A stretch of DNA of 27,336 nucleotides, taken from Lachnoclostridium sp. UBA7097. GTDB lineage: Bacteria; Bacillota; Clostridia; Lachnospirales; Lachnospiraceae. A program made the translations under genes and the position numbers. This document shows positions 15,492-24,281 of this stretch, one piece after another. The stretch's first letter is position 1. The number at the start of each line of letters is the position of its first letter. A model generated the notes under the pieces. It saw only the letters and a list, made by a program, of their open reading frames with translations, did not search any database and was not told the DNA's origin. Location: contig DKYP01000152.1 of the NCBI GenBank assembly GCA_002499945.1, forward strand, positions 7,920 to 35,255. The letters run 5' to 3'.

Positions 15492-16779
15492 AAACAGGAA
15501 GTTCCACATAAAAACAGCTTCCGCCGCTCTTTACATCTTCAACCCATATCCTGCCATTATGTGCAGAAATTATTTCTTTTGCAAGGCACAGCCCGAGGCC
15601 TGGATGTGTCTTGTCTGAGTGTGCATTATCTGAACGGTAGAAACGGCCAAATACCAAAGTTTTTTCATTATCTGGTATGCCACGGCCAGTATCTGCAAAT
15701 GAAAATACCAGAAAAGATTTTTGTTGTTTAAGCCCTATATGTATTTTCCCGCCAGAAGGAGTATATGAAAGTGCATTATCAAGCAATATGCAAAATACCT
15801 GCTGTATCCATTCTTTATCACAATAACAGCATGGAAATATTTCTTCTGTAAGGTTTAGTGAAAGGGAGAGTTGTTTCTTTTTGGCAAGCGGGCTGTATTT
15901 CTCATAAATATATATAAGAAGCCCGTCAGGCTGGCATTTTTCTTTATGCAGTGGTAAATGGCCAGAATCTGCATTGGCAAGGAAAAGCATATTGCTGACA
16001 AGGTTCTGCATACGGTTTGTTTCACCTGCCATTAAATCTATAAAATGTCCTGTTTCACTGGAAGTATCTGTTTTTCTTATAATTTCAAGCCCTGTTTTTA
16101 TTACAGCCAGTGGCGAGCGCAGTTCATGTGAAGCAGATGCAATAAAATCTGCCTGCCTCTGTCTTGTGTTTTCAAGAGGTATAATCATACGTTTTGTAAA
16201 GAACCATGAAAAGATGAAAAGCAATAAAGCTGATGCAAGCCCTGTAATGCAGACAGCAAAACACAGTTTAAATTCCTGTATATGCTGTCTGGCAAGAGGA
16301 AAAAGTACAATAAAACTCAGATAACCGTTTTTTACTGGAATAATTCCAGCAGAAGCATAATAATCCTGTCCATTGGATGAAGTAAAATTAAATTCGGTAT
16401 GTTTAGTAATATTTCCAGGATTTCCTGAAAAAATATCAATACCATGTTTTACACGTGCAGTATAGACAGCCTCTTCTTTTAATATTTCTTCCTGCCTGGT
16501 GCTGTGGTAACTCTGGTAACATAAAGGAATATTATTATCATAAAGATATAAGAGGAACTGTTCATTTTTTTGCAGCTGGTTTAACCACTGGTGTGATATG
16601 GTATTTTGTTCTTTTAGATGTATAAGGGCAGAATTTAACTGCCTGGTAAAAGAAGCATAATTATTTGTTTTAAGGCTGTTTGCTGCCAAAAACATGCATA
16701 CAAAAACCAGTGCAAAAAAAATACTTCCTGTTACTATTGTACAAAACATTGTCATCTGTATGTGAAGCTTATGGAACAT
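15475..16779 (-). CDS. Sensor histidine kinase
   Basis: A 434-residue membrane-bound class I histidine kinase. TM1 lies near residues 10-32 and TM2 near 165-190, enclosing an extracellular sensor of about 130 residues with no family that I recognise. There is no clear HAMP linker. The phosphorylated His218 sits in ASHELRSPLAVIKTGLEII. The N box is QVFCILLDNALSYT, and the G boxes are FADTGRGIPDN and GLGLCLAKEII. I prefer the ATG at 16779, with GAGG 7-8 bases before it, over 16791. It starts 18 bases after the stop of the regulator gene. Its own stop codon lies inside a terminator hairpin. Confidence 0.92.
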   Translation of the reverse strand: MFHKLHIQMTMFCTIVTGSIFFALVFVCMFLAANSLKTNNYASFTRQLNSALIHLKEQNTISHQWLNQLQKNEQFLLYLYDNNIPLCYQSYHSTRQEEILKEEAVYTARVKHGIDIFSGNPGNITKHTEFNFTSSNGQDYYASAGIIPVKNGYLSFIVLFPLARQHIQEFKLCFAVCITGLASALLLFIFSWFFTKRMIIPLENTRQRQADFIASASHELRSPLAVIKTGLEIIRKTDTSSETGHFIDLMAGETNRMQNLVSNMLFLANADSGHLPLHKEKCQPDGLLIYIYEKYSPLAKKKQLSLSLNLTEEIFPCCYCDKEWIQQVFCILLDNALSYTPSGGKIHIGLKQQKSFLVFSFADTGRGIPDNEKTLVFGRFYRSDNAHSDKTHPGLGLCLAKEIISAHNGRIWVEDVKSGGSCFYVELPVYKCNG

Positions 16780-16797
16780 AATAATCCTCATTTCTTT

Positions 16798-17475
16798 TTA
16801 TGCAGCATTTTCTAAAATATATCCAATTCCGCGTACTGTCTTTATATTCAGCCGGCTTCCTGTAAATGCAAGCCTTTTCCTGAGAAAATGTATATAGGTA
16901 TCAAGGTTGCCTTCTTCAACAGGTGCATCCACACCCCAGACACGTGAAAAAATAACCATGCGGTTAATAACCTGCAAGGGATTTCTTATAAATACTTCAA
17001 GAAGAAGCCCCTCCTTGCCTGATAACTGTAATTCATATTCCGGTCCATATAAAATACGTACAGATGTATCATAGGAAATATCACCATACTTTAACAGGCT
17101 GTTTTCTTCCCATCTGCCAGTCCGCCTTGCAAGGGAACGTATGCGTGCTGAAAGTTCTTCATATTCAAAAGGTTTTATAATATAATCATCTGCGCCACTG
17201 TCAAGGCCTTCAATCCTGTCATAGAGTTCACCAAGCGCAGTAACAAGTATAACAGGTGTCTTAATACCTGCTGCCCTTGCTTTTTTAAGTATAAAAAGCC
17301 CGCTCATAACAGGAAGCATACGGTCCAGCAAAACAATATCATGTGCATCCTGTAGCAATAAATCCAGCCCGTCCCTGCCATCATGGCATAAATCAACATG
17401 GTATTTTTCATTTTGCAGCTGGAACTGTACCATCTCACATAAATTCTTGTCATCTTCAATTAATAAAATTTTCAT
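16798..17475 (-). CDS. OmpR/PhoB-family response regulator
   Basis: A 225-residue DNA-binding response regulator, partner of the histidine kinase downstream. The receiver domain (about 1-120) has acidic E7, D8 and D9, the phospho-acceptor D51 in VLLDRMLPVM, a Thr in VTALG and Lys in IIKPF. The C-terminal winged helix (about 128-225) includes LSGKEGLLLEVFIRN, RVWG and NLDTYIHFLRKRL. I chose the ATG at 17475 because it gives the family N-terminus MKILLIEDD and has GGGGG 5 bases upstream; an ATG at 17487 with a closer GGAGG is also possible. It diverges from the chimeric lipoprotein gene, and the direct repeats between them are a plausible target. Confidence 0.94.
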   Translation of the reverse strand: MKILLIEDDKNLCEMVQFQLQNEKYHVDLCHDGRDGLDLLLQDAHDIVLLDRMLPVMSGLFILKKARAAGIKTPVILVTALGELYDRIEGLDSGADDYIIKPFEYEELSARIRSLARRTGRWEENSLLKYGDISYDTSVRILYGPEYELQLSGKEGLLLEVFIRNPLQVINRMVIFSRVWGVDAPVEEGNLDTYIHFLRKRLAFTGSRLNIKTVRGIGYILENAA

Positions 17476-17574
17476 AATAACCCCCATGCCGCCTCCGGTG
17501 GCTCAAATAGAAATAATCATTTTTCACACTAACTATCTTGTAATATTATTTTAATAAAACAATGTATCATATTT

Positions 17575-17630
17575 ACAGCATATTCTTTAAAAATTTTTAT
17601 AATTTAAAGGTTTTTTAAAGATTATGCTGT
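17575..17630. promoter_or_regulatory. Divergent operator candidate: long palindrome with 11-bp direct repeat
   Basis: ACAGCATATTCTTTAAAAA at 17575-17593 and TTTTTAAAGATTATGCTGT at 17612-17630 are complementary at 18 of 19 positions. In the right half TTTAAAG occurs at 17603-17609 and 17614-17620, 11 bases apart, as in OmpR/PhoB-type binding sites. A TATGAT at 17631-17636 follows as a possible -10 without a good -35, as expected for an activated promoter driving the lipoprotein gene. The neighbouring regulator gene diverges from the same DNA. Confidence 0.55.
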
Positions 17631-17670
17631 TATGATATTTTAAAACCATAAATGAAGGGGGAAAGATATT

Positions 17671-20463
17671 ATGAGGAATAAGAATACATTTATTGCCCTG
17701 GTGGCAGTATTTGTTATGGTTATGGCATTGCTTGGAGGCTGTGCAGGTGGCGGCAGTAAAGGAAACCTGCCAGAAAGCAGTAATGTACAAATCCAGGATA
17801 ACAATGTTACTAATGCTGGTTATGGCAATGCGGGCACTGGCAGGTTTTTTGAAAGTGAGATACCAGTTCCAGGAGGGCTTGAAAATATTAATTCTTTAAA
17901 GAAACTGGCAGATGGAAGCATAGTTCTTGCAGGCAGTAAGAAGAATGGTAAGAAAACCGGCAAAGAAAACAGTTACAGTTACTATATTTTTAAAAGCACT
18001 GATAAAGGGCAGACCTGGAAAGGGCAGGAAATAAAAGGGTTAAACGGAAAGTTTATGCCAAAGGCTGCTATTGCACCAGATGGGGGCGTGGCAATATTTG
18101 ATTATGCAAAGGATGGAAAGATAAATACATATATTTCAGATACAAAAGGAAATACAACCAGCTTTTCATTTGGATTTCCAGGTGGAAAAGATAACAGCCA
18201 GGTAATGTGTGCAGATTATGATGCGGAAAAAAATCTTGTAGTGCTTGATGAAGAAGGTTTCCTTTTTAAATTAAGCAGTGACGGCACATGCCAAAAAGCT
18301 TTTGACACACAGGGGGAAAGCGTTAATTATTTTTATATTACAGGAAATACCCTTGTAGCAGTTAATGACAACGGTGTACTGCTTTTTGATGCCAGTGGCG
18401 GGAAAATGGCTGGAAGTGAGGATGTATTGGATGGTTTTATTGCAAAGAACCCGTTACTTGCTTCTGCTGATACAAATTCAGGGCTGCCAATGGTATTTGC
18501 AGAAGGGGCAGGGGATGGTTCTGGAAGCCTGTTTTTTGCTGATGAAGAAGGCATATTCCATTTCCAGAGAGGGGGAAGTGTCGCTGAACAGCTTGTTGAT
18601 GGTTCACTTGTAAGCCTTGGCAGTGGTAATATTATATTCCAGGGCATGGCAGTAACCGGTATTGAAAATTTTATTATAGCAGCAGGAACAAGTGCTGGCT
18701 GTAAATTATTCCTGTATTCTTATGATAAGAAGGCAAAATCTGCACCAGACAAGGAAATTACAGTTTATGCACTTGATGAATCAGTTTTCTTAAGAAAGGC
18801 TGTTTCACTTTTCCAGAAAAAGAACCCTGATATCCATGTAAACCTGGATTTCGGGCTGTCTGGTAATGATGGTGTAACGCTTGAAGATGCGCTTTCTGTA
18901 CTTAGCACTAATATACTTGCAGGAAAAGGGCCTGATGTACTTATCCTTGATGGCATGCCACTGGACAGTTATATTGAAAAAGGGGTTCTTGCAGATATTA
19001 GTGATATAGTTGAAGAAATAGATAAAAAAGAAGGAATTTTCCAAAACATTAAAAAATGCAGCCAGAAAGATGGAAAAATTTATGCAATGCCTGTACGTTT
19101 CCTTATCCCAATATCAGAAGGAAGGGGAGCAGCTGCCAAAGCAGGGAAAAGCCTTAGTACACTTGCTAAAACAGTTAAACAGTTAAAGAAAGAAAAACCT
19201 TCTGTTAATGCAATACCAGATAAAGGGACAAGGACATTATTAAGGGATTTATATTATGCAGATTCTGCTTCATGGCAGAAGGAAGATGGAAGTCTTGATG
19301 AAAATGCTGTAAAGGAATACTTATCATATGCAAAACAGATTTATGATGCAGATTCATGCAGCCCTGAAAAAGACAGCCAGGACAAATACTTTGGGGACGG
19401 TGCTTTTGAAGGTGAAAAAGTTGGCACAAACCAGAGTTCCGGATTAATAAGCAACAGCTGCCAGCTGTCATTTGGCACATTGGCAAGCATATATGATTTA
19501 AAGGTTTCCCAGGATAAAAAGAGAAGGGAAAAGGAGATTAGCAGGGCAGAAAAGGATTATGAATATATAAGGGAAAAGAACAAAAAAGCTGTTTTGCAGG
19601 CAGAAAATGAATTTATAAAGGTAAGGGAGGCTTTAAGGAATTATAAAAATAAAAGAAAGCAGGAGGGTGCAACAAAGGCATCACTTAAAGCTGCAGCAGA
19701 AGAAAAGAAAAAAGCTTTAAGTGATTTAAAAGAGCTTGCAAAACAAGAAGAAAAGGCAGCTAAAAGGGCAGTTGAAGATGCAAAAGAGGCGGATGTTACA
19801 GGTAAAGAAACAGAAATTAACAATATTTCAATAAAAGAATTTGAGAAAAAATTAAAAAAACTTTATAAATTAAAAAAGCAGAAAGGCAGGATTTTAGCAC
19901 CGAGGGACGGGGTTATTACAGCGGTATTGGTTAGTGTGGGGCAGAAAACACCAGATACAAGTATATTTACTATGACAGATGACAGGGCAGGGCTTAAATT
20001 TGCAGGGCAGGTCCTGCCAGAGGATGCAAAGTATATTAAAACAGGTGATGAGGTTACAGTGAGTACAGCAGACAGGGAAGAAGGCGGAATTGAGGTGACA
20101 TCATTTAAAATGGATGAAAGCGGGGAATTTATGGATATTATGGCAATACTTCCAGCAAAAACTTTTTCTATTGGGGAAACAGCTTCTATAAAAGTAGTAC
20201 AGGAATCTGCAAAATATCCATGTACAATACCAGTTACAGCGGTATACTATGATAATGGAAAGAGTTATGTGTTTATAGTGCAGACAGAAGATACTGTACT
20301 TGGAAAGCAGGAGGTAGCAAGGAAAATGGAAGTAAATGTTTTAGAAAAGAATGATGTTTACGCCGCATTAGATGCTAGTGCACTGCCAGATGGCAGCAGG
20401 ATTATTGCAGATACAGACAGGTATGTGGAAGATGGCAGCAGGGTGCGTGTAATGGAGGAATAG
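17671..20463 (+). CDS. Chimeric lipoprotein: beta-propeller + solute-binding domain fused to HlyD-type adaptor C-terminus
   Basis: A 930-residue secreted lipoprotein. A signal peptide ends in a lipobox LLGGC with C24. Residues about 60-355 look like a beta-propeller with repeats such as STDKGQTWKGQ and GGVAIFDYAKDGK. Residues about 363-610 match the first part of an extracellular solute-binding protein (EITVYALDES, FQKKNPDIHVNLDF, GKGPDVLILDGMPL, DGKIYAMPVRF). Near residue 611 it changes to a Lys/Glu/Ala-rich coiled coil (to about 735) and then to the second half of a membrane fusion protein (GRILAPRDGVITAVLVSVGQK and a beta-barrel, about 740-930). The solute-binding fold seems incomplete, and the adaptor lacks its N-terminal TM and first half. 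The frame is open throughout, consistent with an in-frame deletion fusion. GAAGGGGGAAAG precedes the start. Confidence 0.85.
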   Translation: MRNKNTFIALVAVFVMVMALLGGCAGGGSKGNLPESSNVQIQDNNVTNAGYGNAGTGRFFESEIPVPGGLENINSLKKLADGSIVLAGSKKNGKKTGKENSYSYYIFKSTDKGQTWKGQEIKGLNGKFMPKAAIAPDGGVAIFDYAKDGKINTYISDTKGNTTSFSFGFPGGKDNSQVMCADYDAEKNLVVLDEEGFLFKLSSDGTCQKAFDTQGESVNYFYITGNTLVAVNDNGVLLFDASGGKMAGSEDVLDGFIAKNPLLASADTNSGLPMVFAEGAGDGSGSLFFADEEGIFHFQRGGSVAEQLVDGSLVSLGSGNIIFQGMAVTGIENFIIAAGTSAGCKLFLYSYDKKAKSAPDKEITVYALDESVFLRKAVSLFQKKNPDIHVNLDFGLSGNDGVTLEDALSVLSTNILAGKGPDVLILDGMPLDSYIEKGVLADISDIVEEIDKKEGIFQNIKKCSQKDGKIYAMPVRFLIPISEGRGAAAKAGKSLSTLAKTVKQLKKEKPSVNAIPDKGTRTLLRDLYYADSASWQKEDGSLDENAVKEYLSYAKQIYDADSCSPEKDSQDKYFGDGAFEGEKVGTNQSSGLISNSCQLSFGTLASIYDLKVSQDKKRREKEISRAEKDYEYIREKNKKAVLQAENEFIKVREALRNYKNKRKQEGATKASLKAAAEEKKKALSDLKELAKQEEKAAKRAVEDAKEADVTGKETEINNISIKEFEKKLKKLYKLKKQKGRILAPRDGVITAVLVSVGQKTPDTSIFTMTDDRAGLKFAGQVLPEDAKYIKTGDEVTVSTADREEGGIEVTSFKMDESGEFMDIMAILPAKTFSIGETASIKVVQESAKYPCTIPVTAVYYDNGKSYVFIVQTEDTVLGKQEVARKMEVNVLEKNDVYAALDASALPDGSRIIADTDRYVEDGSRVRVMEE

Positions 20464-20465
20464 AA

Positions 20466-21353
20466 TTGGCAGGGAAAGCAAGAATAAAAAGTAATTTTAT
20501 TATGGCAGCAGTTTGCATTTTGATTTCATGTGTTTTTATAACAGCAGGGCTCTGCCAGTTTAAAAATGGCAGCAGTTTTTTACATAACCTCACAATCCTG
20601 GCAGATGGCAGCGGTTTTTCTACAAGCTGGTTAAAGGATATATTTGTTAAAAGTAATACAGAAGAAGTTTCTTTTGCTGCCTGGACAGAATTAAAAGGTG
20701 AACAGGTTTTTGAAAATAATGGCAGCAGGCATTATAATACAGATGTATGTGCTGTTTATGGTGAATCTGGCTGTATACTTCCATTTGGCCAGAATCTTCC
20801 TGTATCAGACAAGCAGGGCTGCATTATTGGTATTAAATTGTCGGAAGAACTGTTTGGGAACCATAATGCAGAGGGACAGGAAATTGTATGGAAAGACCGT
20901 GTATGGATTGTAAGGGGAGTAGTTAAAAAGCCTTCAAGCCTGTTTATGGCACAAGTTTCAGGAATGGCAGATAAAATAAAATTTGACAGGATTAATATAA
21001 GGCTTGAAAGAGAAAAGGACAGGCGCAGGACAGGTGAAGATTTTATTAACAGGCATGGGCTTTATGCCAGTGTGCTAAGATGGGATTACCTGTATAGCAT
21101 GGCATGGCTGGAAGAAGTAATTCCTGGCAGATGGTCCGATTTCCAGGGATTTAAGGAGAACTTAAAAAAGCATGGCAAAGCGGCCGGATTAGTAAGGAAT
21201 ACTGAAAAAACATCAATAGAAGCGGAAGGGCTTTCCTGTCAGAAGAAAGGCAGGTGGCTGGCTGTAACAGGTATATTTTTTCTTATAACAGGCAGTGTTT
21301 TTTATTTTAAACAGCCATTATATAAAAAGAAAACCGGGCTTACTTTAAAATAA
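20466..21353 (+). CDS. MacB-ectodomain-like two-TM membrane protein
   Basis: A 295-residue protein with TM segments at about 9-28 and 264-284 enclosing one large extracellular domain. That domain resembles the periplasmic core of MacB-type permeases: VSFAAWTELKGEQVFENN, AVYGESGCILPFGQNLPVSDKQGCIIGIKLSEELFG, and GQEIVWKDRVWIVRGVVKKP. A full MacB-type permease would have four TMs with three after the ectodomain; here only one remains. The start is TTG at 20466, two bases after the upstream stop, with GGAGG 7 bases before it; the next ATG at 20502 lies inside the first TM. It is co-transcribed with the adaptor-containing fusion gene, in agreement with a HlyD/MacB-type export system. No ATPase gene adjoins it. 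Confidence 0.7.
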   Translation: MAGKARIKSNFIMAAVCILISCVFITAGLCQFKNGSSFLHNLTILADGSGFSTSWLKDIFVKSNTEEVSFAAWTELKGEQVFENNGSRHYNTDVCAVYGESGCILPFGQNLPVSDKQGCIIGIKLSEELFGNHNAEGQEIVWKDRVWIVRGVVKKPSSLFMAQVSGMADKIKFDRINIRLEREKDRRRTGEDFINRHGLYASVLRWDYLYSMAWLEEVIPGRWSDFQGFKENLKKHGKAAGLVRNTEKTSIEAEGLSCQKKGRWLAVTGIFFLITGSVFYFKQPLYKKKTGLTLK

Positions 21354-21434
21354 AAGGTTATATTTCCAGATTCTTAGCATATAATTAACAGGCAGCAATT
21401 AATATGCAGGATATATCGCAAGAATGGAGGAAAT

Positions 21435-23288
21435 ATGTGCGGAATAGCAGGATTTTTTAACGCTTCGCTGGATTTTACCCAAAACAGCCAGTTGTATAAA
21501 AGTGTACTAGAGGAAATGAAAAACAGCATTGCCCACCGCGGGCCTGACAGTGAGGGCATACGTCTTTTTAAGAATTGCGGGATTGCGCATACAAGGCTTG
21601 CAATTATTGACCTTTTAGGCGGAATACAGCCTATGTGCAGGAAACTTGACGGATATTCTTACCATATAGTATATAACGGTGAGATTTATAATACAGACAG
21701 GCTCCGCAGGAAACTTATAAATGCAGGATGGAGTTTTGTATCTGGTTCAGATACAGAGGTTATCCTGCTTTCTTTTTTGCAGTACGGGCCAGAATTTGTC
21801 AAAAAACTTGACGGGATTTTTGCATTTGCAATATATGATGAGAGACATGAAACAATATATCTGTACAGGGACAGTTTTGGCATTAAACCACTGTTTTATA
21901 CCATTAAAGACGGCACTATTGTATTTGCATCAGAACCAAAAGGGCTTTTTAAATACCCAGGCATTGAGGCAGTCCTTGATAAAAATGGGATAAATGAAGT
22001 CTTTGGAATGGGGCCTGCAAGGATTCCCGGTTCAGGCATATTTAAAGGTGTTTACGAAGTAAAACCCGGCTGTTACCTGAGCTGTAGCAAATACGGAATA
22101 AAAAATAACTGTTACTGGCATCTTAAAAGCAGGCCACATGAGGACAGTTATGAGAAAACAGTTGAAAAAACAGGCTTTCTTGTAGAAGATGCCATTAAAA
22201 GGCAGATGGTTTCAGATGTGCCAATATGTACATTCCTGTCAGGCGGTGTTGATTCAAGCCTTGTTTCTGCAATATGTGCAAAAGAACTGGCTAAAAAAGG
22301 GGAACAGCTTGTTACGTATTCATTTGATTTTACAGGAAATGATAAATATTTCAAGGCAAACAGTTTCCAGCCATCACAAGACCGCCCATACGTTGAAAAA
22401 ATGGTGGAATTTCTTGGTTCAAAACATTATTACCTGGAGTGTTCTTATGAAACACAGGCAGACCTTTTATATGACTCTGTAGATGCACACGACCTTCCAT
22501 GCATGGCAGATGTGGACTCATCACTTGTACATTTCTGCCGGGAAGTAAGCAAGAACCATAAAGTAGTGCTTACAGGTGAGTGCGCTGATGAAGTATTTGG
22601 CGGTTATCCATGGTTCCATAAAGAAGAATTTCTAAAAAGCCATACATTCCCATGGACACCTGATTTATCACCAAGAAAGGAACTAATAAAAAGGGATGTA
22701 TTACACGCCCTGCAAATGGATGGATTTGTACAAAAAGCATATGCAGACGCTGTAAGTGAAACTGCCCTGCTGCCATGTGAAGATGAAACAGAAAGCAGCA
22801 GACGCCAGACAGGATACCTTAATATAAGGTTCTTTATGCAGACACTTCTAAACAGGATGGACAGAACAAGCATGCATTCAGGGCTTGAAGCAAGAGTCCC
22901 TTTCGCAGACAGGAAGCTTGTGGAATATGTTTTTAATGTTCCCTGGAATATGAAAGCATATGATGGTGTAGTTAAAAACTTGCTGCGCCAGTCTGCACGT
23001 GGCAAACTTCCTGATGAAATATTGTTTAGGAAGAAAAGCCCTTATCCTAAAAGTTATAACCCTTATTACGAAAAACTTCTTACAGGACGCCTTGAAAATA
23101 TAATAAAAGAAGGGGATTCACCATTATTCCAGATAATAGACCTTAAAAAGCTTGAAACATTTATGCAAAGCGTAAAAGACTATGGAAAACCGTGGTACGG
23201 GCAGCTTATGGCAGGACCACAGATGCTTGCATATCTTATACAGCTTGACTACTGGATGAAGAAATTTAAGATAAAAATTGAATTGTAA
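21435..23288 (+). CDS. asnB: Asparagine synthetase (glutamine-hydrolysing)
   Basis: A 617-residue class II glutamine amidotransferase-type asparagine synthetase, making asparagine from aspartate, glutamine and ATP. The nucleophile Cys2 starts the mature protein (MCGIAGFF). The glutaminase domain contains AHRGPDSEG, HTRLAIIDL and YNGEIYN. The synthetase domain has the PPi loop SGGVDSS at 269-275 and the TGECADEVFGGYPWF and LLNRMDRTSMHSGLEARVPFADRKLVEYVF blocks. Full length with all active-site segments. GGAGG lies 5-6 bases before the ATG. A TATAAT at 21380-21385 may be its -10 box, but the -35 is poor. It converges with the repeat-flanked cassette. Confidence 0.96.
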   Translation: MCGIAGFFNASLDFTQNSQLYKSVLEEMKNSIAHRGPDSEGIRLFKNCGIAHTRLAIIDLLGGIQPMCRKLDGYSYHIVYNGEIYNTDRLRRKLINAGWSFVSGSDTEVILLSFLQYGPEFVKKLDGIFAFAIYDERHETIYLYRDSFGIKPLFYTIKDGTIVFASEPKGLFKYPGIEAVLDKNGINEVFGMGPARIPGSGIFKGVYEVKPGCYLSCSKYGIKNNCYWHLKSRPHEDSYEKTVEKTGFLVEDAIKRQMVSDVPICTFLSGGVDSSLVSAICAKELAKKGEQLVTYSFDFTGNDKYFKANSFQPSQDRPYVEKMVEFLGSKHYYLECSYETQADLLYDSVDAHDLPCMADVDSSLVHFCREVSKNHKVVLTGECADEVFGGYPWFHKEEFLKSHTFPWTPDLSPRKELIKRDVLHALQMDGFVQKAYADAVSETALLPCEDETESSRRQTGYLNIRFFMQTLLNRMDRTSMHSGLEARVPFADRKLVEYVFNVPWNMKAYDGVVKNLLRQSARGKLPDEILFRKKSPYPKSYNPYYEKLLTGRLENIIKEGDSPLFQIIDLKKLETFMQSVKDYGKPWYGQLMAGPQMLAYLIQLDYWMKKFKIKIEL

Positions 23289-23322
23289 AATGTAATATAA
23301 TGTTAATATATTAAAATATATT

Positions 23323-23547
23323 GGCTGGCAATTCCAAAGTGTTTCCATGAAAAAAGCATGCCGCAGGCATGGCTTTTGCACGCATTCCGCTTGGACGGGT
23401 TCACGCAACGGATGCATAAAGCCCTAAAAGACAGGGCTTAAGCACCGGCGGCCCCGTACAGCCGTTCATTGGAAGCACATTTGGAATTTGCCAGCTAATT
23501 TACTCTTTGGAAATTAGACCCCTTAATCAAATTACATTGTGTCTAAA
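23323..23547 (-). repeat. Structured inverted repeat, copy 1
   Basis: Reading on the minus strand, the core runs from 23496 to 23323 (174 bp). Its terminal arms are 23476-23496 and 23323-23341. A central perfect 7-bp hairpin is AAGCCCT (23419-23425) with AGGGCTT (23433-23439) and a 7-base loop. Homology with copy 2 continues about 50 bp inward from the core to 23547, with CACAATG.AATTT, TAAGG.GT.TAA and AAAGAGTAAA shared. CTAATTT and AAATTAG in that extension can pair around the AAAGAG loop. It lies just 3' of the TetR gene and between convergent genes. It may be a noncoding RNA gene, a MITE-like element or a recombination site. Confidence 0.75.
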
Positions 23548-23615
23548 TGATTTGGCTGTTTTGTCCGTTATATCTTCTGTTGATTTACATGAATATGAAA
23601 GTATATTCGTGTCCA

Positions 23616-24149
23616 CTATATTCCATGCATTTTGAAAAGACCTGCCATTTCTTCTGCAGATTCTTCCATTCCCCTTTGAAACCATGTTTCAGTCCAGCCA
23701 TACAGGGAGTAAGCAAAAAACGCCTTAGCATATGTTTCAATTTTAGGAAGCCCTTGTGTCAAACCGAAGATTTTAACAATAACATCTTTCAGCAGATAAG
23801 TCAGTCCACGTTCATTCATCAGGCTGTAAAAATCCCTGTATTTTTCAAAATGGGAAAACAGCAGTAGAATTAGTTCGTCTATTGGTTTATCATCACTTTG
23901 TTCATACTTGCTTATCCATTCAGAAAACAGTCTGTTAATGTATGTTTTTATAATATCCTCTTTATTTTCAAAATTACGGTAAAAAGATGCCCTGCCCACA
24001 CATGCAGTATTACACAGTTCGCTAATAGAAATACTATCAAGCGTTTTATCCTGAAGCAGCAATAAACATGCGTCTGTCAAATGCTCTATTACATATGCGT
24101 TTCGTCCCTCGTTACTCATTGGTGATACAAATCTGCCTGTTTGTCTCAT
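23616..24149 (-). CDS. TetR-family transcriptional regulator
   Basis: A 177-residue TetR-family repressor. The N-terminal helix-turn-helix region is SNEGRNAYVIEHLTDACLLLLQDKTLDSISISELCNTACVGRASFYRNFENKEDII, including the typical family YRNFENKEDI end. The rest is an alpha-helical ligand-binding and dimerisation domain with no recognisable ligand. I chose the ATG at 24149, which has GAGGAGG 7 bases upstream, over one at 24173 without a site. It diverges from the small peptide and hydrolase genes, with a perfect palindrome between, so it most likely controls both directions. Its 3' end runs into repeat copy 1. Confidence 0.88.
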   Translation of the reverse strand: MRQTGRFVSPMSNEGRNAYVIEHLTDACLLLLQDKTLDSISISELCNTACVGRASFYRNFENKEDIIKTYINRLFSEWISKYEQSDDKPIDELILLLFSHFEKYRDFYSLMNERGLTYLLKDVIVKIFGLTQGLPKIETYAKAFFAYSLYGWTETWFQRGMEESAEEMAGLFKMHGI

Positions 24150-24190
24150 TTTCGTTCCTCCTCTTGACAGCAAAAGAATATGCAGATATA

Positions 24191-24209
24191 TTTGTATTGT
24201 CGATACAAA
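24191..24209. promoter_or_regulatory. Probable TetR operator
   Basis: TTTGTATTGTCGATACAAA is a perfect palindrome of 7-base arms around a 5-base centre, located between the divergent tetR-type gene and the peptide-hydrolase operon. TATTAT at 24212-24217 just after it may be a -10 box for the plus-strand operon. Position and symmetry suit autoregulation plus control of the hydrolase. Confidence 0.65.
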
Positions 24210-24281
24210 TGTATTATCAAGATTTTAATTCATATTACTCGTAATGTCAAGAAAACAATAAGAAAGGATTTGGTGGACAAA

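Noticed and set aside
23124..23417. Open frame crossing repeat copy 1, and one at 25507-25719 in copy 2, both giving TLWNCQP
   Set aside because: The likeness follows from DNA homology. Indels between the copies break the frame, while hairpins are kept, so the repeats are not coding.
24180..24281. Upstream extension of the 44-residue peptide gene to 78 codons
   Set aside because: The added part covers the TetR palindrome and promoter region and has no ribosome binding site.
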